A stretch of DNA of 13,236 bases from positions 1-13,236 of the forward strand of contig JAFZTV010000109.1 in assembly GCA_017618625.1 (NCBI GenBank). The letters are read 5' to 3'. Each line of letters begins with the position of its first letter. Within the stretch, counting starts at the first letter, position 1. Positions 1 to 5,933 of this stretch are shown here, one piece after another. Below the pieces are notes generated by a model. That model was not told where the DNA came from. It saw only the letters and a program-made list of their open reading frames with translations, and made no database searches. The stretch is from Bacteroidales bacterium. GTDB taxonomy: Bacteria; Bacteroidota; Bacteroidia; Bacteroidales; P3. Both the position numbers and the translations under genes were made by a program.

Positions 1-106
1 CATCGGCGACATCGCCTTTGCCCTCGGCTTCGATGAACAGGGTTCCTTCGCCCGCTTCTTCAAGCGCGAAACTGGGATGACGCCGACGGAGTATAGAAAT
101 CGATAA
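1..106 (+). CDS. AraC-family transcriptional regulator, C-terminal end (partial)
   Basis: The window opens inside a gene. Reading from base 2 gives 34 residues and a stop at 104-106. They match the second helix-turn-helix of AraC/XylS regulators: IGDIAFALGF, then a serine/phenylalanine-rich recognition helix (GSFARFFKRE), then the family's closing motif TGMTPTEYRNR. In this family the C-terminal domain binds DNA, while the N-terminal part, missing here, senses a ligand or partner. The usual recognition-helix residues are present and the protein ends where AraC proteins normally end, so the 3' end is intact. A terminator follows immediately. The target and ligand cannot be told from this fragment. 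Confidence 0.87.
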   Translation, partial: IGDIAFALGFDEQGSFARFFKRETGMTPTEYRNR

Positions 107-146
107 AATTCCGCAACCCGAGTCTTCGCCTGGATTGCGGAATTTT
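105..146 (+). terminator. Intrinsic terminator after the AraC-family gene
   Basis: A perfect 12-bp inverted repeat, AAAATTCCGCAA at 105-116 and its complement at 135-146, overlaps the stop codon of the AraC-family gene. The right arm ends in four T and is followed by CTTCCTTCGTT, a weak U-tract. The arms are flanked by A on the left and T on the right, so it could work in both directions. Confidence 0.75.
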
Positions 147-184
147 CTTCCTTCGTTCGTGTCATTCTTATTTGATTGCAAAAC

Positions 185-227
185 ATATTGTCCTGTCCAC
201 GGACAAGATGGACAGTTTGGACAATAT
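185..227. repeat. Cluster of five GGACA/TGTCC elements with a 9-bp hairpin
   Basis: TGTCC occurs at 189-193 and 194-198, and GGACA at 201-205, 210-214 and 219-223; the last three are exactly 9 bases apart. The outer arms ATATTGTCC (185-193) and GGACAATAT (219-227) are perfectly complementary, and CTGTCC (193-198) can pair with GGACAG (210-215). The cluster lies between the terminator of the AraC gene and the promoter of the next operon. It could be a multi-site operator or a structured RNA; nothing in the sequence decides which. Confidence 0.5.
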
Positions 228-384
228 TATCAGAAACTAAACTGATGTTACTGGAAGAAAAATAGTACTATCAAAATATACCTCCCGACCGATGGCGACC
301 GGCGGGGTGGAGGTTTGTCTGGTGTGGGAACTCAATTTTTTCGCACCCGGACGCAAAAATTTCGTCTGTTAATAAAAAAAGTTG
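228..384. other. Non-coding stretch upstream of the DUF177 gene
   Basis: No convincing gene is seen here. It holds a weak hairpin with arms ACCTCC (280-285) and GGAGGT (309-314) around a GC-rich loop containing CGACC twice. An AT-rich run leads into the promoter at 385. The hairpin lacks a clear T-tract, so it is not called a terminator. Confidence 0.4.
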
Positions 385-392
385 TATCTTTG
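361..392 (+). promoter_or_regulatory. Bacteroidetes-type promoter for the DUF177-rpmF operon
   Basis: TATCTTTG at 385-392 fits the Bacteroidetes -7 consensus TAnnTTTG exactly. A weak -33 match, TTCG, sits at 361-364 with a 20-base spacer. Transcription should begin about 5-8 bases after the box, almost on the ATG at 403, so the message would have little or no leader. Confidence 0.8.
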
Positions 393-402
393 CAAACTCA
401 TT

Positions 403-939
403 ATGCGTGTGCCTGTGGAGAAAAAAGTAGATACAAGGATACAGTTTAGTGGCTTGAAGCCAGGTGTTTACGAGTATGATTATAATGTAGATGGGGCTTT
501 TTTCTCGCAGTTTGAAAACGATGATTTGAGAGAGTGCAACGTTGATTTCAGGGTGAAATTGGAGCGAAAAGAGCGGTTGCTGGTGTTCGATTTTTCATTT
601 TCGGGAACGGTGGTGATGGAGTGCGACAGATGTCTCGGAAAAATGAATGTGCCTCTGAGTGGAAAGCAGACCCTCTTTGTGAAGTTCGGCGAGGAGCAGG
701 AGAGCGAGGACGAGAATGTGGTGTTCCTGCCCGAAAGCGAGAGCGAGATTGATTTGGCGCAGTGGATGTACGAGTATGTCGCAGTCGAGTTGCCGATTGT
801 CCACTGCCACCCCGACGACGAGAACGGAAACCCCACATGCGACCCCGAGATGCTCAAGTACATAAGCGAGGGGAATGAGGACAACCGGCAGGATGCCGAC
901 CCACGCTGGGACGCGCTGAAAGCCCTTAAAGATGAATAA
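403..939 (+). CDS. DUF177/YceD family protein
   Basis: This 178-residue protein belongs to the DUF177 (YceD) family, small proteins usually encoded next to rpmF. The family has been linked to ribosome or rRNA metabolism, but no reaction is established. The sequence shows the expected N-terminal beta-rich part (FSGLKPGVYEYDYNVD), a central CDRC cysteine pair at residues 74-77, an acidic stretch near 97-117, an HCH motif at 134-136 with another cysteine at 146, and the typical ending DPRWDALKAL. The reading frame is open back to a TTG at 382, but those codons contain the -7 box, so ATG 403 is chosen; GTG 409 is possible. It is followed after 24 bases by rpmF and shares its transcript. Its sense strand is G-rich, unlike most plus-strand genes in this window. 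Confidence 0.88.
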   Translation: MRVPVEKKVDTRIQFSGLKPGVYEYDYNVDGAFFSQFENDDLRECNVDFRVKLERKERLLVFDFSFSGTVVMECDRCLGKMNVPLSGKQTLFVKFGEEQESEDENVVFLPESESEIDLAQWMYEYVAVELPIVHCHPDDENGNPTCDPEMLKYISEGNEDNRQDADPRWDALKALKDE

Positions 940-963
940 ATAAACAAATAAAAAATAATAATT

Positions 964-1149
964 ATGCCACATCCAAAACACAGATTCTCACAGACGAGAA
1001 CTGCCAAGAGAAGAACTCATGACAGTTTGGAGAAAGCTCAGCTGACCACCTGCAGCAACTGCGGTGCCCAGGTTATGTATCACCACGTATGCCCCGAATG
1101 CGGTTACTATCGCGGTAAACTCGCAATCGAGAAAAACGCCGAAGCATAA
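964..1149 (+). CDS. rpmF: 50S ribosomal protein L32
   Basis: This 61-residue basic protein is bacterial ribosomal protein L32, a component of the large subunit. The N-terminus MPHPKHRFSQTRTAKRR is the usual L32 start. The C-terminal half carries the zinc-ribbon form of the protein: CSNC at residues 31-34 and CPEC at 44-47, followed by GYYRGK. All four cysteines are present, so this is the zinc-binding rather than the cysteine-less paralogue type. It lies 24 bases after the DUF177 gene, its common neighbour across bacteria. From memory, Bacteroides genomes usually continue with fabH, era and der; here a terminator follows instead. Confidence 0.98.
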   Translation: MPHPKHRFSQTRTAKRRTHDSLEKAQLTTCSNCGAQVMYHHVCPECGYYRGKLAIEKNAEA

Positions 1150-1170
1150 CAACAGCTGCTTTCAAGTACA

Positions 1171-1203
1171 AAGACCGGACTTCTGAAGTTCGGTCTTTTT
1201 TTT
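1171..1203 (+). terminator. Intrinsic terminator after rpmF
   Basis: A 12-bp stem with one G-U pair joins 1171-1182 (begins AAGACCGG) to 1186-1197 (ends CGGTCTT), with a CTG loop. It is followed by a run of T through 1203. It ends the DUF177-rpmF transcript and separates it from the OmpA gene. Confidence 0.93.
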
Positions 1204-1226
1204 GTCCCCGACAAACTATTTTCGCT

Positions 1227-1250
1227 TCCGATACGTTATCATATATCGGA
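1227..1250. promoter_or_regulatory. Inverted repeat upstream of the OmpA lipoprotein gene
   Basis: TCCGATA at 1227-1233 and TATCGGA at 1244-1250 form a perfect 7-bp inverted repeat with a 10-base gap, 37 bases before the OmpA start codon. A poor -7-like element, TATTTTCG (one mismatch to TAnnTTTG), lies just upstream at 1217-1224. The repeat could be a leader hairpin or an operator. No confident promoter was found for this gene. Confidence 0.35.
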
Positions 1251-1287
1251 TGCACAATCTGTCGTCCGCAATTCAACATATTCGCTT

Positions 1288-2256
1288 ATGAAGAAACATT
1301 TCTTTTTCGCAATGCTTGCCTGCCTACTGATGACCTCTTGCGTCACTCTCGGCAAGTACGAAGACCTCGAATCCCGCTACAACCAGACGGTCAAAGACCG
1401 CAACCTCGCCAAACGCGAGCTGAAAGAACTCCAGGATGAGAACGCCGAACTCCAGCGCCTCAACCAGTCGCTCTCAGTCAGCAATCAGGACCTCTCTGCC
1501 GCCAAGTCGCGCTACGAGCGCTCGGCCGACAGTCTCCGCCGCGAACTCGAGAAGGCTCGCCACAACTACGACACCACGATGGAGAACTACCTCCAGCAGC
1601 TCTCCGGCAAAAACCGCGACCTCGCCAAATCGCAGAAACAGCTCTCCGACCGCACTCGCGAGCTGAACGAAAAAGAGGCCGCCTTCGCCGAGCGTGAACG
1701 CGAACTCCTCGCTCGCCAACAGGCTCTCGAAGATCAGGAGGCAGCCGCTCGTGCCGCCCTCGCCGCCAAAGAGCAGGAGGTCGAGAATATCCGCAACGCC
1801 GTCACCAAAGCCCTCACAGGCTTCACCGACAAAGGCCTCAAGGTCGAAACCCGCGACGGCAAAGTCTATGTCTCTATGGAGAGCAAACTGATGTTCGCCT
1901 CCGCCAGCTGGGAAGTCTCCGACGAGGGTAAGAAAGCCGTCAAGGAACTCGCCAAAGTGCTCGAGGAGAACCCCGACCTCGACATCCTCGTCGAGGGTCA
2001 CACCGATAACGACGCCTACAAAGGCCGCACCGACATCAAGGACAACTGGGACCTCAGCGTCATGCGCGCCACCGCCATCCTCAAGCTCATACTCCAGTAC
2101 GGTCCCAAGATCGACCCGCTGCGCATCGAAGCCTGCGGTCACGGTGAATACGCCCCCAAGGTCGAGAACAGCTCTGCCGCCAACAAGGCCCAGAACCGCC
2201 GCACCGAAATCATCCTCACCCCCAAACTGTCAGAGGTGCTCAATATCGTGAGATAA
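1288..2256 (+). CDS. OmpA-family lipoprotein with long coiled coil
   Basis: This 322-residue protein is a probable envelope lipoprotein that binds peptidoglycan. Residues 1-18 form a lipoprotein signal peptide (hydrophobic core, lipobox MTSC, lipidated Cys18). Residues about 23-170 are a long charged coiled coil rich in Glu, Lys, Arg, Leu and Ala. Residues about 185-310 are an OmpA C-terminal domain: EGHTDN at 236-241, NWDLSVMRA at 253-261, GHGE at 284-287 and NRRTEII at 303-309. The Asp and Arg residues that usually contact diaminopimelate are present. The plan resembles Bacteroidetes OmpA/MotB-like lipoproteins that tether the outer membrane to the wall; the coiled coil would span the periplasm. 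ATG 1288 is fixed by the signal peptide. It stops 11 bases from the end of a convergent gene, with no visible terminator between them. Confidence 0.92.
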   Translation: MKKHFFFAMLACLLMTSCVTLGKYEDLESRYNQTVKDRNLAKRELKELQDENAELQRLNQSLSVSNQDLSAAKSRYERSADSLRRELEKARHNYDTTMENYLQQLSGKNRDLAKSQKQLSDRTRELNEKEAAFAERERELLARQQALEDQEAAARAALAAKEQEVENIRNAVTKALTGFTDKGLKVETRDGKVYVSMESKLMFASASWEVSDEGKKAVKELAKVLEENPDLDILVEGHTDNDAYKGRTDIKDNWDLSVMRATAILKLILQYGPKIDPLRIEACGHGEYAPKVENSSAANKAQNRRTEIILTPKLSEVLNIVR

Positions 2257-2267
2257 CAGGGGAGGGG

Positions 2268-3752
2268 TTAATCGCAACTATTCTCAGGCAGGCATCCTTC
2301 GGTTGTCTGCCTTTCCTTTTTCTCGCAAAATACATCCAGCGCCACCACTACCGCTGTAAATCCCCAGAAGGGTACCGACAGCTTGTCGGTGTCGAGGAAG
2401 TTGTTGAACGCCCCGTGTACGTAGTATGTCAGCAGGCTCAGCGTAAACGCCAACGCCACATTTGCCACAGGCTTCGATTTGGCTGAGCGATAGACCTTCA
2501 CTCCCGTCGCGAAGGTCAGCAGAAATACGGCTGTGATAAACAGCGTCCCGGGCACTCCCTGCTCCGTGAGCGGTCCTATATATTCGCTGTGGGCGTTGCC
2601 CAAATCGCCTGCGTTGGTGCTTATGACCGAAAGCTGGTAGCTGCGTTGGTAGCTGGCGTAGAGGAACTGGTACGTCCCGGGTCCTGTGCCCAACACAGGA
2701 TGTTCTTTCCACATCCTCAGCGCCGATGCCCATCGGTTCAATCTCTCCAGGTTACTCGCATCGGTCGATATGTTCGACATCGACTTCACTTGGCTCGCCA
2801 GCTCGGTCGAAGAGTCGGTGCTGTTTTTCCCCATCTTGTATAGCAGGTCGCCCTGATAGGTGAAAAACAAACCCACACCTACGGCAAAGCACACCATCAT
2901 CCACTTTATCTTCATGCCAAGCCTTACGGCGAAGAACACTCCCACAGCCGCCACCACACTTATCCACGCCGCCCTCGAGAACGAGAGGTACAATCCCATA
3001 ACCAGAACTCCGAACAGCGCCACCCACCACAGTCGTGCCCATCCTTTACTGTTGCGGCTGAAGATATAGTAGAACGCCGCCGGTAGAAACAGCGCCAACA
3101 CGCAGCCGTAAGCCGTATGGTCGTTATAGAACGGCTTCATCGCATGGTGCAGCGTACTTAGGTCGTGCAGGTGCCCCATCGTGCGCGCTGTCGTGATAAG
3201 AACCACCACAATCAGTCCTGTTGCGTAGCACCAGAAAAACTGCCGTATCCTCTTGGTGTCTCTGAATGCGTAGGCGCCTGCGAAAAAGAACGGTATCACA
3301 AACCACAGGCGTGCGGCCGTATATTTGAACGACACCAACGGCAACTGCGATGTCGCCGATACCACCACCATCCACACCAGCATCACCATCACCGCTATCG
3401 ACACGGGATGCCGCAACAGCCGTTTGTCGTAGGCTTTCTCTATGGTGCTCCTGATAAGAAAAACCACCGTCAGCAGTATCATCATCGGCTCGGCAGGCAG
3501 CGACAGCTCGCTCTCTCCAAGCACAGCCACATTCACCGACAGCGGCGTCACCAATGCCGTCGCCATCAGCGCAAGGTCCATATTTTTCAAGAACAGCAAC
3601 ACCAGCACCAATGCGGCGGGTACTGCCATGAACCAAAGCTCTTTGTGCATGGCCAGCACGTAGTTTATGGCTAGAAACAAAACCACCACCGACATCGCGA
3701 TGACGGCTTTATAGTTGCGTCTCAAAAAACTCCGCAAATCCAAACCGAACAA
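2268..3752 (-). CDS. O-antigen ligase/polymerase-like membrane protein (Wzy/WaaL superfamily)
   Basis: This 494-residue protein has about 12 hydrophobic segments and the C-terminal hallmarks of the O-antigen ligase/polymerase superfamily, which joins or polymerises lipid-linked surface glycans in the inner membrane. Visible marks are SFSRAAW near 257, a long outer loop holding NLERLNRWASALRMW (334-348) and HPVLGTGPGTYQF (351-363), then NAHSEYIGPLTEQG (386-399). Polymerase and ligase cannot be separated by sequence. The longest frame starts with TTG at 3752, directly after a TAG. The residues before Met20 (LRSFLRRNYKAVIA) look like a real positively charged cytoplasmic end, so TTG is preferred; ATG at 3695 would give 475 residues. 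It follows the Wzz-like gene by 57 bases of heptad-repeat DNA. No glycosyltransferases are adjacent. Confidence 0.84.
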   Translation of the reverse strand: MFGLDLRSFLRRNYKAVIAMSVVVLFLAINYVLAMHKELWFMAVPAALVLVLLFLKNMDLALMATALVTPLSVNVAVLGESELSLPAEPMMILLTVVFLIRSTIEKAYDKRLLRHPVSIAVMVMLVWMVVVSATSQLPLVSFKYTAARLWFVIPFFFAGAYAFRDTKRIRQFFWCYATGLIVVVLITTARTMGHLHDLSTLHHAMKPFYNDHTAYGCVLALFLPAAFYYIFSRNSKGWARLWWVALFGVLVMGLYLSFSRAAWISVVAAVGVFFAVRLGMKIKWMMVCFAVGVGLFFTYQGDLLYKMGKNSTDSSTELASQVKSMSNISTDASNLERLNRWASALRMWKEHPVLGTGPGTYQFLYASYQRSYQLSVISTNAGDLGNAHSEYIGPLTEQGVPGTLFITAVFLLTFATGVKVYRSAKSKPVANVALAFTLSLLTYYVHGAFNNFLDTDKLSVPFWGFTAVVVALDVFCEKKERQTTEGCLPENSCD

Positions 3753-3806
3753 CTAAAAACTTGAAACTAAAAACTTACAGCTTAATACTTACAGATTAAA
3801 ACTCAA
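3751..3806. repeat. Heptad-periodic spacer between the Wzz-like and ligase/polymerase-like genes
   Basis: Eight consecutive 7-base units fill 3751-3806: AACTAAA, AACTTGA, AACTAAA, AACTTAC, AGCTTAA, TACTTAC, AGATTAA, AACTCAA. The block covers essentially the whole gap between the stop of one minus-strand gene and the TTG start of the next. Similar blocks fill other gaps in this window. Confidence 0.6.
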
Positions 3807-3809
3807 CCA

Positions 3810-4685
3810 TTACTCCTTTATTCTCAAGTCGTCGTTCTTCACATACTCCAACACGATGAGTGCCGCAATGCATATAAGCAGTGCGCCGAGACTTCCTGCA
3901 AGGATGATGGCCAGACGTTTCGGATAAGCCTTCTTGTCCGCCACAGTTGCGCGGTCGAGTTTGAACTTGTGGCTGACAGGCGTCTCCATATCGGTTAGCG
4001 TCACCGCCATATATGATTCTATGCCCGCCAGTTCCTCGCATTTGCTGTTCAGCATCTGCGTCAAGCTGTAGCTGTTCTTTGGTGTTGTCGTCAGAGAGTC
4101 TTGCAGCTCCGCTATCTCTGCTCGTAGTTTCTCGCTCGTTCCCTTCATCAGTTCGTAGGCGTTCAGTGCCCTCTCGCGCTGTACGGCGCGGCTCAGAGTG
4201 TCGTAATATGTTACAATAAAGTTTGCGATGTCCGCTGCCCACTGTGGGTCGGAATCCATAACGGATACCTCCACCGCCAGGTTATTCGTCCGCTTTGCCG
4301 TCACGTTCCCGTGGTAAATCTTCTGCATCTTGAACATCTTGTGCGCGTCGCCCTCGTCAATGGCGTAGTGGGTCAAGAGGTTGAAACGGCTGCACACTGT
4401 GTCGCGCATCGTCTGCGAGTTCAGTATCTCCATCGCGTATTCGCAATCCTCCTCGTCGCCGTAGTCGAGGAAGTCATACGTGTAGCGGTCTCCCAGAATG
4501 GCCTTCGACAGGCGGTTCGAACTTGTCGGGAAGAACACCGCTGTCGATTTGAACATCGGCTTTATGAGAAAGGCGGTGAGCGTCGATGCCACCAACCCCA
4601 ACGCAAAAGCTGCTACTATCACTTTCCACCATTTGGCTACAAACGCCACCGTGGCGTTACCGTGCTGTTTTGTTGTGTTTTCCAT
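3810..4685 (-). CDS. Wzz-family polysaccharide chain-length/co-polymerase protein
   Basis: This 291-residue protein has the Wzz plan: a short cytoplasmic N-terminus, a first membrane helix at about 19-41 (KWWKVIVAAFALGL...), the family's following segment IKPMFKSTAVFFPTSSNR, a periplasmic alpha-helical domain, and a second membrane helix at about 259-282 ending in a short cytoplasmic tail (NDDLRIKE). Such proteins set the length of Wzy-polymerised O-antigen or capsule. There is no tyrosine-kinase domain or Tyr-rich tail, so it is the stand-alone form. ATG 4685 is supported by the charged N-terminus just before the first helix. The next gene, a Wzy/WaaL-like protein, lies 57 bases downstream, and the two are probably cotranscribed. 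I found no confident promoter upstream. Confidence 0.86.
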   Translation of the reverse strand: MENTTKQHGNATVAFVAKWWKVIVAAFALGLVASTLTAFLIKPMFKSTAVFFPTSSNRLSKAILGDRYTYDFLDYGDEEDCEYAMEILNSQTMRDTVCSRFNLLTHYAIDEGDAHKMFKMQKIYHGNVTAKRTNNLAVEVSVMDSDPQWAADIANFIVTYYDTLSRAVQRERALNAYELMKGTSEKLRAEIAELQDSLTTTPKNSYSLTQMLNSKCEELAGIESYMAVTLTDMETPVSHKFKLDRATVADKKAYPKRLAIILAGSLGALLICIAALIVLEYVKNDDLRIKE

Positions 4686-4954
4686 CTTCTACAATGTAAT
4701 AATATTTAATAACGCCAATAGATTAATCTTATTGCCCATAACGAACTGCCACGTTCCGAGAAACTGTTTGAATTTGATTGATGAATTTTATTATGGACAT
4801 GGACGAGCAGATTTTTCGCCTTATCAAAGGCGCAATGGGTGTCCATTGTAACTGAGAGAAGGTGGAAAATATGCCGTTCAGGTGCTTTAAGAAAAACATT
4901 GAATTAAATTTAAACAGTTTCTTCAACTTTTTTCTAAAATTTTTCACTTTTTTC
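4686..4954. other. Divergent intergenic region between the polysaccharide pair and the ABC operon
   Basis: No credible gene lies in this AT-rich region. It contains two dyad symmetries. CAATA-GATTAATC-T-TATTG at 4716-4734, about 30-50 bases before the Wzz start, could be an operator. A compound hairpin at 4793-4846 is described separately. A weak minus-strand promoter candidate, TACATTGT (complement of 4692-4699), sits almost at the Wzz start but matches the consensus poorly. Confidence 0.4.
4793..4846. other. Compound hairpin in the divergent control region
   Basis: Outer arms ATGGACA (4793-4799) and TGTCCAT (4840-4846) enclose inner arms CGCCTT (4817-4822) and AAGGCG (4827-4832) with a four-base loop. 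Neither strand has a T-tract after it, so it is not a classic terminator. It could be a structured element in the leader of the Wzz transcript or a protein site. No function is assigned. Confidence 0.35.
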
Positions 4955-4984
4955 TTGCATGATATAAATCTTTTTGTACCTTTG
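4955..4984 (+). promoter_or_regulatory. Promoter of the ABC/GntR operon
   Basis: The -7 box TACCTTTG at 4977-4984 matches TAnnTTTG, and a -33 TTG at 4955-4957 is 19 bases upstream, the preferred spacing. Transcription should start near 4989-4991, inside the palindrome at 4986-5009, leaving a leader of about 75 bases before ATG 5065. Confidence 0.88.
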
Positions 4985-4985
4985 C

Positions 4986-5009
4986 AGTGTCATAGTAAAC
5001 TAATACACT
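4986..5009. promoter_or_regulatory. Probable operator for the YtrA-type GntR repressor
   Basis: A 24-base dyad reads AGTGT (4986-4990), TAGT (4993-4996), ACTA (4999-5002) and ACACT (5005-5009), all centred on 4997/4998; nine of twelve base pairs are symmetric. It starts one base after the -7 box and spans the expected transcription start, so bound protein would block initiation. The site I recall for Bacillus subtilis YtrA is AGTGTA-N13-TACACT, nearly the same half-sites with spacing one base longer. The operon's third gene encodes a YtrA-type regulator, so negative autoregulation is a direct inference. Confidence 0.72.
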
Positions 5010-5064
5010 CAAATAACACAATGCAAATAACAAATAATCAGTCGAATAATTAAAAACAACAGTT

Positions 5065-5892
5065 ATGATAGAAATTAAAAACTTAGGATTCTCCTACAAA
5101 CACACCCCCGTTTTCGACAACATCTCGTTGTCGTTCGACAAGGGTTGCATCTATGGTCTCCTCGGCGAGAATGGCGTCGGCAAGACCACCCTGCTCAAAA
5201 TCATCAGCGGCCTTCAGCGTCCCCTACACGGTAGTTGCACCGTTGACGGCGTTGACTCGTTCAAGCGCCTGCCGTCGTTCCTCGAGGACATCGTATTCCT
5301 TCCCGACGAGGTCCGTCTGCCGCACGACGTCACGCCCGCCAAATATGTCGGCGAGTGGGGTCGCTTCTATAAAAACTATTCGCAGGGCGTCTTCCACGAG
5401 CTCATGCACGAACTCGATGTCGATCCCGACAAGCGCTTCCGCGAGATGTCCTACGGCCAGGTGAAGAAGTCGCTCATCTGCTGCGCTCTCTCACTCGGCA
5501 CCTCCTACGTCCTGCTCGACGAGCCCACCAACGGCCTTGACATACCCTCCAAGAGCGACTTCCGCCGCATCCTCTCCAAACGCGCCGACGAGAACACCTG
5601 CATCATCGTATCCACCCATCAAGTCAAGGATGTCGAGAACCTCATCGACCCGATTATCATCATCACCAACAACGACGTGCTGCTCAACGCCAGCGTCGAG
5701 GAAATCACCAAGCACCTCTATTTCGAATACGGTGCCGCCAAGCGCGACGACGCCCTCTACAGCGAGATGCTCCCGGGCGGCTACATGAACGTTGTGCGCA
5801 ACGACAGCGGCGAAGAGAGCCTCGTCAACATCGAAGGCCTCTTCAACGCCGTCCTCAAAAACAGCCGCATCGTAAAATCAATGTTCCAATAA
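5065..5892 (+). CDS. ABC transporter ATP-binding protein
   Basis: This 275-residue ATPase would power the membrane protein encoded next. Motifs in order: aromatic A-loop near Tyr11, Walker A GENGVGKTT at 34-42, signature motif MSYGQVKKS at 128-136 (in place of LSGGQ), Walker B YVLLDEPTNGLD at 148-159, and the H-loop STH with His185. The Q-loop region reads VFLPDEVRLP, with Asp where Gln is usual; related Bacteroidetes proteins often have a similar variant, so it need not be inactive. The last 80 residues form a divergent C-terminal extension. It is the first gene of a YtrA-type operon. Relatives of this operon type respond to cell-wall antibiotics or envelope stress, but the substrate is unknown here. 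ATG 5065 follows a 75-base leader and begins the normal fold (MIEIKNLGFSY). Confidence 0.95.
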   Translation: MIEIKNLGFSYKHTPVFDNISLSFDKGCIYGLLGENGVGKTTLLKIISGLQRPLHGSCTVDGVDSFKRLPSFLEDIVFLPDEVRLPHDVTPAKYVGEWGRFYKNYSQGVFHELMHELDVDPDKRFREMSYGQVKKSLICCALSLGTSYVLLDEPTNGLDIPSKSDFRRILSKRADENTCIIVSTHQVKDVENLIDPIIIITNNDVLLNASVEEITKHLYFEYGAAKRDDALYSEMLPGGYMNVVRNDSGEESLVNIEGLFNAVLKNSRIVKSMFQ

Positions 5893-5925
5893 CACTTACA
5901 GCTTAAAACTCAAAACTTAAAACTG
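5891..5925. repeat. Heptad-periodic spacer between ABC ATPase and permease genes
   Basis: Five consecutive 7-base units run from the stop codon: AACACTT, ACAGCTT, AAAACTC, AAAACTT, AAAACTG. The string ACTTACAGCTTAA is shared with the spacer at 3751-3806 although the flanking genes are unrelated and oppositely oriented. Confidence 0.6.
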
Positions 5926-5933
5926 ATAATACC

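Noticed and set aside
280..314. Hairpin with arms ACCTCC/GGAGGT as a terminator or SD-like element
   Set aside because: The stem is six base pairs with a 23-base loop and no T-tract, and no gene start follows at a suitable distance.
382..402. TTG start at 382 for the DUF177 protein
   Set aside because: The codons 385-393 form the promoter -7 box, so a message starting downstream of it cannot include them.
1474..2142. Long minus-strand open frame (222 codons) opposite the OmpA gene
   Set aside because: It is the antisense of a clear OmpA-coiled-coil coding region, and its Val/Gly/Leu-rich sequence matches no domain. It arises from the codon bias of the real gene.
4729..4947. 72-codon minus-strand frame in the divergent control region
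   Set aside because: It is a Lys/Phe-rich product of AT-rich non-coding DNA, without domain or conserved context.
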